This document shows positions 9,735 to 19,073 of a stretch of 64,000 nucleotides of DNA, one piece after another. The stretch is from the NCBI GenBank assembly GCA_024345305.1, contig BRON01000007.1, positions 1,860,001-1,924,000 of the forward strand. Direction: 5' to 3'. Position 1 is the stretch's first letter; each line of letters opens with the position of its first letter. The notes beneath the pieces were generated by a model, which worked only from the letters and a program-made list of their open reading frames with translations, had not been told where the DNA came from and did no database searches. The stretch comes from Mrakia gelida (taxonomy: Eukaryota; Basidiomycota; Tremellomycetes; Cystofilobasidiales; Mrakiaceae). The position numbers and the translations under genes were made by a program.

Positions 9735-12605
9735 ATGGCCACCTATCATCGACTGTCCTCCTCCCCTCGACCTTCAACCTCTTCCCTTCGCGCTCTAGAG
9801 CTCTCTCCTCCCTCCTCTCCTCCTCCTCGAGCTCACCGTTCAGACACCCTCTCTTCCTTCACCGGTTTCGACTTCGCCCTCGACTCTCTGGTCATCCCCC
9901 TCAGTCTCAGTCGGGAAGATGGAGGTGATGATGTTAACGGCGGAGGAGGAGAGGTCGAGAAGCATGTTGGGCTCATAAACGGTTCGTTCAGAGAGAGGAC
10001 GGAAGAAAGGGAAGGAACCGAGCTCAACCATCACCCTTCCGTCTCTCTCTACCTCCAGGAATCGCCCTCGTCGTCGGTCTTCAGGTCGGCTCTGGCATCT
10101 TCTCATCCCCGGGAGTCGTCCTAGCCAGCACTGGTAGCGCTGGAGCTGCTCTGGTCGTCTGGGTCGCATCGGGTTTACTAGCTTGGTCGGGAGCCTCGAG
10201 CTTCGCTGAGCTCGGGAGTGCGATCCCTTTGAATGGAGGAGCTCAAGCTTATCTTGCTTGTAAGTCTTCAGATCAGGTGCCAGTATATACTTGAGCTGAT
10301 CCCTCTGCTTTCGCTTTTACCCTCAGATTCCTACGGCCCTCTCGTTTCTTACCTGTTCTCGTGGACCGCGTTCGTCCGCTGTCTCTTCCTCTTCCCGTTT
10401 GACTCTTCTCGCTGACCATCTCTCCTTGTTCTCATTTATGTAGGGTATCGCTACTGAAACCAGGATCCTCCGCTATCATTGCCCTGATCTTCGGGTACGA
10501 GCCGCTCTCGTCCTATCACCTCCTTCGCTCACCGGCTCACGCGTCTCTTCGTTCTTTCCACTCCTTTCTGATCCTCAGAGAGTACCTCAATCGTCTCATC
10601 TACCACTCCACGTCCTCGGATCCAACCAACGTCATCGAAATACCGGAATGGTCCATCAAAGTCACGGCGACGCTCGCGATCTTGCTGATCTCGCTCGTCA
10701 ACCTCGCCAACGCTAGGATGGGAACGGGAGTGCAGGTTGTTCTGACATCGATAAAGGTGAGCACTATATCGACTCGTTTTACGGAGTCGAGCTCTTCGGA
10801 TCGCTGCGAAGCAGAGCGAACGGGGGTTTGACGTCGAATTGTTGACGCGTCGTTTTGCTCGTTTCCTCACAGCTCTGCTCCCTTCTCTTCGTCGTCGGAC
10901 TTGGACTCTTCAGCTTGATCCGGCACGGACCCGGAGATAGTCTGAGACTGGATACTCTCTTCGAAGGAAGCTCGTCGAACCCGGGAAGCTACGCGATTGC
11001 TTTGTGAGCTCGCCTCCCTCTTCCTCGATTCTATTCCATCCCATCCTCTGAGGGCTGACCCCGCTTGTTGTCTTCTTCTTCAGCTACTCTGGTCTCTGGG
11101 CTTTCGACGGGTGGGATCAATCAAACGTTCGTGGGCTCGAAGTCTTCCTGTTTCCGCTTCTCGTACGATGCTCATCAACTCTTCTTTTTTCGTTTCGCAG
11201 TACGTCGCTGGCGAAATGATCAACACTACTCGAGACCTTCCAAGGGTCATCCACATCTCCATGGCTATCGTAACCGTCCTCTTCACCATGGCCAACGTTT
11301 CTTATTTCGTCGTTCTCGACAAGGCGACGGTCGCTCGCTCGAACACGGTTGCTCTAGTTCGTCCGAGTCTCCTCTTCTTTCGACTCCCCTCTTCCTTCCC
11401 TCGCCCTTGCTGACACTCGTTTTTGATCGTCTCTTCTCCTCTCTAGGACTTCGGATCAGCTCTCCTCGGACCAGCAGGAGGAATCACCTTCTCAGTTCGT
11501 TTCGTCGCTCCTTCGGTCGCGTCGACCGTCGTTCTCACTGACTCCTTCGCTTTCGTTCCCCCAGCTCCTCGTCGCCATCTCCTGCATCGGAGCCCTCAAC
11601 GGATCCTTCTACACCTCCGCACGGCTCATTTACGCTGCAGCAAAAGAGCGTACCCTCCCTGCCCTCTTCGGTCGACTCCACCCCGTTCGAAAGACGCCCG
11701 TGAACGCGATGGCTCTTCAAGCTGGGTTGACGGTCGTCTTCGTCGTCTTTGGAGGAGGGTTCCGTTCACTTGTGAACCTGTTCAGTGTCGCGAACTGGCT
11801 GTTCTACCTCTTGACTGGTGAGCAAACCCTCCGATCGCTCGAGTCCTTGTCGTCGCGAAGAATCAGAACTGACGCTGTTCTCGTTCCTCTGGCACGCCAG
11901 TTCTCGGACTGCTGATTCTCAGGTTCGTCTCCCCGTCTCTCTCGTGTCTTCTTCGTTCTTCTCACCTTCTTCGTCCCTTCATCTCGTCTCACAGGATCAA
12001 AGAACCCTACCTCGAACGACCTTACAAGACCTGGCTCGTCACTCCCGTCATCGTTCGTTCGCCTTTCTGTCTTCCTTGCTCCCCTCTTGCTCTCTCCTCT
12101 CCGCCTTCGAAGACTGACCTTGATTTCTCTTTGCAGTTCTGCATCGTCGCCCTCTTCCTCCTCCTCATGCCAATCATAGCAGCTCCCTTCGAAGCTCTCG
12201 CCGCTTTCGGTTCGTTTCCTCTCCCCTCTCTCTCGTTCCCACCCATTCTCCCCACCACCGCTGTGTCTCGGCTCCCTTCTCTTCCACTCCCACTCCGAAG
12301 CCAAACTGACATCGACCCTCCTTTCTTCGCCTCTCCTCCCTCGCTTCTTCAACTCCACAGGCTTCATCCTCTTCGGCCTCCCGCTCTACTACCTCACCGC
12401 ATCCTCTCGCGAAGCCCACTCCGGTGCAGCCAGCAGCCGAGGTCGCGTGGACGAGTCTGCTTCGATTTGGGAACGAGTCAGGGCAGCGGCGGCTGGACTC
12501 GGCAGAGGAGGGAGGGATGGTGGGACGACGCGTGCGGAAGGGAGGGAGGAAACGGTAGAGATGCTGCGATCGGGTGGTGGGATGGAGATGAGCGAGGTTA
12601 GATAG
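9735..12605 (+). CDS. LAT-family amino acid permease (APC superfamily)
   Basis: Twelve-helix plasma-membrane amino acid transporter of the L-type/methionine-permease (MUP1-like) group. Fourteen exons, each checked for phase, run 9735-9981, 10059-10259, 10327-10369, 10444-10494, 10579-10756, 10873-11003, 11084-11126, 11201-11356, 11447-11494, 11565-11817, 11901-11922, 11995-12052, 12137-12209 and 12361-12605, giving 582 residues. TM1 carries VGSGIFSSPG, the unwound substrate-binding GSGIF motif. SSFAELGSAIPLNGGAQAYL and KPGSSAIIALIFGEYLNRL follow, and later GWDQSNYVAGEMINTTRDLP and AISCIGALNGSFYTSARL. The N- and C-terminal tails (about 80 and 70 residues) are hydrophilic and cytosolic. At least eight of the 13 introns start GTTCGT. 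Substrate is inferred only to be a neutral or sulfur amino acid. Confidence 0.92.
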
Positions 12606-13399
12606 CTTTTGAATTCGCTCTGGGGTTTTGGGTTACATTATGTGATAACGATAGAAATGCGTAGCTGAAGCTGGCGAGCGAGCGAGTGGGAGCGTTCGTG
12701 CAGTTCGGCGCGCGCTTTGTTTGGGAGCGAGAAGGGAGGACGCGAAGAGGAGTAGAGATACAAAAGGGTCGTTAAGATCGTTTCAAGAAAGTGATGAGAC
12801 TACACTAGAGACGACGGACAGCGAGAAAGAAATACGAAACGCGTCGAGGTTCCGTCTCGACTCAACCCGACTCGCTCCTCGCCCCTGTGAGCCGAGCCGA
12901 GCTTGAGTCTGAGGTGGAATCGGGAGGTAGAAGGTCTCCGTTGTGTGCTGCGCGAGGGGTGGAAAGGTCGGACGAGACCGCTTGTTCGTCGTAGAGAGTC
13001 GCGTCTTCCTCCTTCGAATCGACGACTGACGAGAGAAGAGGGGAGGCGAGGTCCGTGGTTTTGATTTTGAAGGGTTGGGAGAGTGTGACTGAAGATCTAG
13101 GAGATACGAGCGGCGAGTCAGCTCGGGCCGAAGGGAAGAAGGACGCGACGAAAGAAAGGGAGCTCACGAGGCAGGACGTTGAAGTCCAGAGGTGAGGTCG
13201 AGTCAGGTTGAGAGCGAGGGAGTTGGCCGTTGGCCGAGGCGTAGGTAGGCGAGGAGGGCGAGGGGCAAGAGACGAGTTGATGGGGTGTGTGGAAAGAAGG
13301 GAGGGGGTGGGGTGAAATGGTGAAGATCTGTTCGAAGACGCGATGTTTGAAAGTCAATTTGAGCGTCGGTGCTTGGCGACAGACGAGGGTGCAAAAAAC
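12606..13399. other. Convergent region downstream of BTB paralog 2, with coding-like minus-strand exons
   Basis: The 3' side of the permease lies at the left. On the minus strand, two exon-like blocks (about 13165-13327 and 12860-13107) are flanked by splice signals and read with C-ending codons. They follow the stop-spanning intron of BTB2 and may be a spliced 3' UTR or an alternative C-terminus. Confidence 0.4.
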
Positions 13400-13403
13400 T
13401 CAC
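13328..13403 (-). other. Intron spanning the BTB2 stop codon
   Basis: Donor GTGAGT overlaps the stop (TG|GTGAGT). The acceptor AACAG is preceded by a TTGAC branch-like site. The spliced codon is TG+A, also a stop. The same arrangement occurs in paralogs 3 and 4. Confidence 0.55.
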
Positions 13404-14742
13404 CATAGATTGAACTCTTCCGCCGCGGTGAGCCAGTTGTAGGTACCGTCCTGAGACGCAACGACTCGAGCGTGGACGATGGTGAAGTTGCGAACGGCCG
13501 ACATCTGCGAAGGGAGAGAAAAAGAGAGGGAACGTGACGCGTCGAGGTTCAGTTTATTCGTCCTCGCTGAAAGTGCTCGCCATCTTGTGCCGTCCAAATT
13601 TGCAGGAGTCGTGAGAGATGTACTCACCGGAACGTAGACCAAGGTGGCTAGAGCTAGATCTCCCAGACAGGCGTCTCTCCAGCCTTCGATCCAAGTGCCT
13701 GACTCGACCATGAACTTTCTAGCTCCAGGATGCTGAAACTTGCGGTGGGTGAGACCTCGAATGGACTCCCTGGCGTCCTCCAGTCGACCGAACCGAGCAG
13801 CGATGGCGAAACCTCGTAGCGGAGAAGTCTTGTTAAGGACTGAGGAGGAGGAGGAAAGGCAAGAAAGAGGTCAGCTCGACCTGACTTCGGTTCCTTCGAG
13901 CCGAGCAAACTCTCACGACCCAAGGACTCACCTGAGAGCTGGATCCGCGACACGACGTCGAAGACTAAGGGGAGCTGATAACGATAGGCGAGGTCGAGAA
14001 CGTTCTCCAGGACCACAATCTGGAGGGAGGGCGGGAAGAGAGGACGAGAGGCGGGGAGGGAGGGAGGAGAGGAGGGTGAGCTCGAGTTCGACACTTTGCC
14101 AACTCGGACGCTGAGGAAGTAGACTCACGTCGGCGAAGTACTTGTAGACGGGAAACTTGGGAGGCGATCCGTCGAGGTCCATGTACTTTGAAGGTATAGT
14201 GTGTCGAAGGAAGAGCTGGAGGAGGAAGAAAAAGAGAGGGAGGGCGGGAAGCGAGTCAGAACGAGCTCACATTCCAAGAGCTGTCTTGGAAGGCAGCAGG
14301 GGTTAGGCAGGCAGAGAGAGCTCTCAGAGAGAGATGCTGGTATATCGCCTCTCATAGTAGCAACATCGACAAAGAAAATTTAGAGCACGAAAACAAAAGA
14401 GACCCTCACCTCGAAGGGTTTGCTGAGCTCGTTGAGGTTGACGGGCTGGAGCTTTGGGACGTCGTCTCCTTCGGTTGAGTGAGACCTGGACGTCGTTGAG
14501 GATGGAGTGTTGATGGATACGATCGGAGGAGGTGGTAGGATGGCTTCGAAGGCTGGGCAGTGAGTCTTGAGGATGAAGCGGGGGAGGGCGAAAGCGATCC
14601 CATCCAGACAGACGAGGGCGAGGTCACTTTGACCGTCTTGGTTGTCGAAGAGCGGAGCGAAGTTGTAGAGTTTCGCTTTGACGGAGGGCCTCGAGCTCGT
14701 TTCCGACGAGGAGGATGGAGAGCGAGTCCTGGTCCTAGACAT
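13400..14742 (-). CDS. BTB/POZ-domain protein, paralog 2 (five exons)
   Basis: Exons 14410-14742, 14129-14215, 13932-14019, 13628-13839 and 13400-13504 give 274 residues when read to TGA. Order of blocks: BTB-like FAPLFDNQDGQSDLALVCL; LFLRHTIPSKYMDLDGSPP; VLDLAYRYQLPLVFDVVSR; FAIAARFGRLEDARESIRGL; then VASQDGTYNWLTAAEEFNLW. Alignment by eye with paralogs 1, 3 and 4 is continuous. The terminal codons are CTA TGG TGA, and the same TGGTGAGT also supplies a donor: splicing TG to the next exon, which starts with A at 13327, again makes TGA. Paralogs 1 and 4 have no internal coding introns, so intron gain or loss has occurred in the family. Confidence 0.85.
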
Positions 14743-14969
14743 CTTAGAGGAGGTGGGGAAGGGAGAGAGGGAAGGGAAAGAGAAGGGGAGGAGATGATCA
14801 AAGTCGGGACCGACTCGACGCTTCCTTCCCTCCGTCTCTTGTTGACCTCAAACGCTCTTGACACTTAAATATCCCCTTCTTTTTCTTCTCGTTCTCTTCC
14901 TCCCCTCCCACGCCTCCTCCTCTCCGCCCTCCTTTCTCGTTCCTCCTTCGTTCGTTCGCGTTTCAAAGG

Positions 14970-16862
14970 ATGGCTTCCCTCCAGAATCTCCTTCCTCAGT
15001 TCTACTCCAACCGGTCAGCTCCAGACGGAGAGGTAGAGTCTCACAAGAAGGCAACCTTTAAGGAAATATTCAAGCATTGTGAGCCTCCTCCTCCCCTCTC
15101 TCTATCCTACCCGAGTCAAAGCGAGAGCTCATCGTCCTCTTGCTTTCTCCGTCCTCTCAGATGGAGTCGATTGGGCTCTCGCCGTCGTTCTCTGGTTCCT
15201 CCTCAGCTTCCTCAACCAGCGCCCAGGTCACAAGAGGGAGTTCTCCTTGCATAACGACATTAGCATTCAGCATACCTTCGCAGTAGAGTGAGTCAATCGT
15301 TCCTTACTTATCTCGTTCTTGTCGAAGGAGGCAGGAACGAACGAAGCGAGTCCACAGGACGTGAGCTCACCCTTCCCCTCCCGTCCCTTTCTCATGCACC
15401 TCGTCTTACAGAGAACGTGTTCCCGTGAGTCTTTATCTCTCTTTGCGATTAGTCACGAACGAGCTGTCTCTATATCGTACTGGGAAGCCTCAGCTCTAGT
15501 ACTACTGGAGAAGGAGCCACGATCCAAACACCCTTCGGCGATGCCCTTTTCCTCGTTCCATGCTGACGCCTTCCCTCCTTCGTTTTATATTCAGCCCACC
15601 CTCCTTCTCGGGATCTCGCTTCTCTTCCCTCTCGCATCTGTTCTCCTCATCTCTCTCTTCGTCATGAAATCTACCTGGTACGTTCCCTCTCGTTCTCACT
15701 ACCTCGACGACCTTGGCTCCATCCGCTGATCTCGTTCCTCCTCTCTCCGTTTCTCCTTTCTCTCGAACCTGTTAGGGACGCCCACAACTCTGCTCTCTCG
15801 GTCCTCATGAGCTGGACCGTCTCTGGTATCGTTACCCAGGTCATCAAGGTTCGTCTCTCTCACTCTACCGTCCGTATCTCTGCCGTCGTGAAGCTCTGAA
15901 GCTGACCTCGACACGTTCGTCCTCGTCCTCGTCAGATCATGGTCGGACGACCTCGTCCTGATCTTCTCGATCGATGTGTTCCCTACGCCGGGGCCCACGA
16001 CGCTCCCATCTATGGTCTCTCGAACTACACTGTCTGCACCCAGACCAACGCGTTCATCCTCAACGACGGATTCAAGTCGTGAGTCTCCGTCGTTTCAATC
16101 TTGCTTCGACGCGTCCTCCCCACTGACCGTTCTGCTTCTCTTTCATCCCCTTTTCAGCTTCCCATCCGGTCACTGTGGGTTCCCCAGGGCCTCCCTCTTC
16201 GCGTCTGCTCTTGCGAACTCGAGCCCACCCTGACCGTCGTTCTCTTCTTGGTCGACGTCCCTCAGCCTCCCTCTCCTTCGCCGGACTCGGACTCCTCACC
16301 TTCTACCTCTCGGGAAAACTTCACCTCTTCTCCACCCGAGGACATAAAGCTCGAGCGTGGCTCGCCTTCTTGCCCCTCCTCGCCGGTATCATGGTCGCTG
16401 TCTCGAGGACGAGTGAGTTCTCTCGGTCAAAACGACGCGTCTCGATTTTCTCCTCCTTTCCCCTCGCTGACCTTGCTTTGCTCGATCCCTCCCTCTAGTG
16501 GACAACCGACATCACTGGCAGGTTCGTATCACGTTCCTTCTCCCTCTCTCGAACCCTCTCTCCTCCTACTCACATCCCCGTCTTCGTTTTCCTCTTTCTC
16601 ACAGGACGTCCTCGTCGGCTCCCTCCTCGGTCTCTCCATCTCCTTCATCACCTACCGAGGCTACTACCCTCCTCTCGCTCATCGACACTCCCATCTCCCT
16701 TACGCTCCTCGAGAGCTCGACGGAGATGAGTTCTCCGAGGAAGGAGTGCAGCTCGGGAACGGAAGTGCTAACGCGAGATACGAGAGGGTTGGATCTGGAG
16801 GAGGAGGTGTTGGGGAGGAGAGGGTTGTGACGAGGCCTAGTGAGGGGGAGGATGAGGATTAG
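14970..16862 (+). CDS. PAP2-family lipid phosphate phosphatase (Dpp1/Lpp1-like)
   Basis: Six-helix membrane phosphatase that dephosphorylates phosphatidate or diacylglycerol pyrophosphate. Ten exons (14970-15078, 15161-15287, 15412-15424, 15595-15677, 15776-15848, 15936-16078, 16158-16174, 16266-16412, 16499-16521, 16605-16862) give 330 residues. All three PAP2 signatures are present: KIMVGRPRPD, FPSGHSS and SRTMDYRHH-type (here SRTMDNRHHWQDVLVG), with the catalytic His pair in motifs 2 and 3. The GHSS codons are split: a 17-nt exon encodes FPSGH and a donor inside CACTGTGGGT gives the phase that yields SGHSSLSFAGLG. A 13-nt exon lies upstream. The C-terminal tail of about 70 residues is acidic and Gly-rich. 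Confidence 0.9.
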
Positions 16863-17340
16863 GTGAGGTGATCTGGGTGGTGCGTGGGAAGAGAGGAGGG
16901 TGGGCGAACGATTTGGACGAGCGCGAGGGAGAGAGCCGGAGGGAGGGAGCGAAGGGTTTTGCTTTGTTCATTTTCCACCTCGATTAGTCTAGAGCATGTA
17001 TGGGTTTTTCTCGCTAATAGCATGAGTGGATGGAGCTCCTACCCCTGGTCCTTTCTCGAGAGCGAAGGAGAGAGCCGGGAGGGAGGCAAGGGTCTTGCTT
17101 TCACTTTTCTTCTTGGTTAAGTAGTCTAGGCAATATTTAGTATCGGTTTCTCACTGCTATCATGAGCTGATGGAGCTCCTATTCTCAGTGTCTTGCTTCG
17201 TTTCGAGAGTAGCAACCTCGTCGCGGAGGCAAACCCAAGGGAAGGGAAGGGAAATCGAAAGTTGAGCTTGCTCGAAAACTCCAACCTCGACCTTCCTTCC
17301 TTCCCTCCCTTCCCGTCCCTTCCCTCTCCCCCTTCGCCCG
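16863..17340. other. Intergenic region with an imperfect direct duplication
   Basis: No gene seen. It holds two diverged copies of a roughly 125-bp unit, listed separately. The last 100 bp before 17341 are pyrimidine-rich and probably the promoter and leader of BTB paralog 3. Confidence 0.5.
16926..17190. repeat. Imperfect tandem duplication of about 125 bp
   Basis: Copy 1 (about 16926-17055) and copy 2 (about 17069-17190) share the ordered landmarks GAGAGAGCCGG, GGGTTTTGCTT / GGGTCTTGCTT, TTAGTCTAG / GTAGTCTAG, TATG-GGTTTTTCTCGCTAAT / AGTATCGGTTTCTCACTGCTA, and ATGAG-GGATGGAGCTCCTA / ATGAGCTGATGGAGCTCCTA. The spacing is conserved. Confidence 0.65.
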
Positions 17341-18176
17341 ATGCCACCTCGACGACGCGCCTCATCCCCAGCAGCCGATGAACCTGCAGCCAATCGACCA
17401 AGGCAGCACGTTTTCGACGACCTCTTCAACTCGGAGGAGGCGGATTTGATCCTGAGGAGTTCGGACGGGTTGAGCTTCGCTGTGAAGCGGTTGCCTCTCC
17501 AGGTGGCCTCCGATGTGTTCGAGACGATGCTGAGTCTCCCGCAGCCGGAGAGGGAAGGAAGGGTTGCTGGGAGGGAAGGGTTGGACGTGGTCGAGATGGA
17601 GGAGCAGGCTTTGACGTTGAGGAATGCTTTGAGGTGCGGTCGCCTCCTCCCCCTTCCTCCTTGCCTCGCTCGCCCTCGGTTGGCTCACTCCTGACCTTCG
17701 TCTCCCCTCCAGGTTCATCTACAAGGATCAATACCTCGTCGATGGAACCCCTCCTGATCTCAGCAGCCCCTCCCGCCTCGACCATGTCCTTCGCTTCTTC
17801 AAGAAGTTCGACCTCCCCGTCCTCCTTTCCCACGTCGGTCTGCTCCACATCGCGGAACTCCCCCCCAGAAACTGCAACTTCGCCTTCGCTCTCGCCTGCA
17901 TCTACGAGCACCTCGAACTGGCCAGATCGTCCCTCAAATTCGTTCGGCCACATCTTTGTGGATCAAGCAGGCGTCTCGGTTTGGAACGAGGAGACCCAGG
18001 CCTGGAAGCAAAACCGTCGAACGATCTCTCTGCTCGTGGACCTTGACGCGGAATGGTCGGCGCGGATATCTCATGGAACGCTTCGGAACTTCTACAAGAT
18101 GTATACCAAGGTCATCACCTCGACGGATCACTCCTTCACCTGGGCCAAAGCTGCTGAGGAGTTCACGTTCTGGTGA
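17341..18176 (+). CDS. BTB/POZ-domain protein, paralog 3, with a +1 frameshift (possible pseudogene)
   Basis: Exon 1 is 17341-17633 and begins MPPRRRASS, with VFDDLFNSEEADLILRSSDG and a Gly/Arg-rich loop. Exon 2 starts at 17713 and reads RFIYKDQYLVDG, VLRFFKKFDLPVLLSHVGLL, then NFAFALACIYEHLELARSSL. Homology then continues one frame later (from about 17950) as FVDQAGVSVWNEETQAW, and on to FTWAKAAEEFTFW and TGA. Both halves align to paralogs 2 and 4 without a gap, so one extra base lies near 17941-17956. In the first frame translation stops at about 18048. No intron with branch and acceptor signals fits. Either this copy is decaying or there is a sequence error. The stop-spanning intron is 18173-18245. 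Confidence 0.7.
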
Positions 18177-19073
18177 GTCCTCTTGAACGACTTCTTGCCC
18201 TTCTCTCCTTTCTCTGACGCCACTGCTCGCCCTTTCTTTCGACAGATCCGTCGCCGGCGACTCCCGAGACCTCGTTTCCTCTCTGTTCATGTCCCCGACG
18301 AGTACGTTTTCAGCTTTCTCTCGTTCTTTGACCCGCGCGTCGTCTGACCCAACTTCCCCTCCTCTCTCCTTATCAAGCTACCCACCGACACACCTCATAA
18401 AATCCAACTCTTTCCTCCTCCGCCAAGCTGCTTCCGACCTACCCTCCCCCCCCCCTTCTCACCTTTCATCGCCTCAACCGACTTATCACCTCCTTCGACG
18501 CGCGAACCCAATTCGTCTCCCCTCCTCGTCCCTCGTCCCTCTCTTCCTTCCTTTCACCACTCCCCCACATCATCTCCAATTGCACAACAACACCTATCCT
18601 CTTTCACTCCCTCTCCAAGGTCACGAATCGCCTGGGAAGAGCCCATTCTTCGAGGACGCGTCGTCTTACCTCGTCTCCCTTCGTTCACGACGCTCAAAGG
18701 AGATCGGCTTCGGACGAGGTGGTTCAGCTATGACAGGACTGGAAATGGGATAGGGAGGCGCTGGGTTTGAGAGCATGGTTGTTTGCCGACGGTGGTGCTG
18801 CTGATGGACGGGTGAGTCTCGAGGTCTCCCCTCCCGACGGTCGCTCCAGCTCTCGAACTGACTCGCTCGCTCCTCGCCTTCTTCTCATCTGTTTCATTTC
18901 CACTCTCTCAGATCTACTTTTGCTCTATTTCGATACATCGACGTTCGAGTCAGTTTTTCTCATCGACAATCTCCGAGGAAGATCTGGCGAGTCACGACCC
19001 GCATGGTGTCCCTCGCGAGCTCTCGCTTCCCTTCCGCCCTCGTCCGACCTCTCTCCCTCCACCTCAAACCGCC
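18177..19073. other. Intergenic region, spliced 3' UTR of BTB paralog 3 and amine oxidase upstream
   Basis: The left part carries splice signals continuing from BTB3 (acceptor at 18245, donor GTACGT near 18300). A short open stretch ends at 18753. No family motif is seen. The right end precedes the copper amine oxidase start. Confidence 0.4.
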
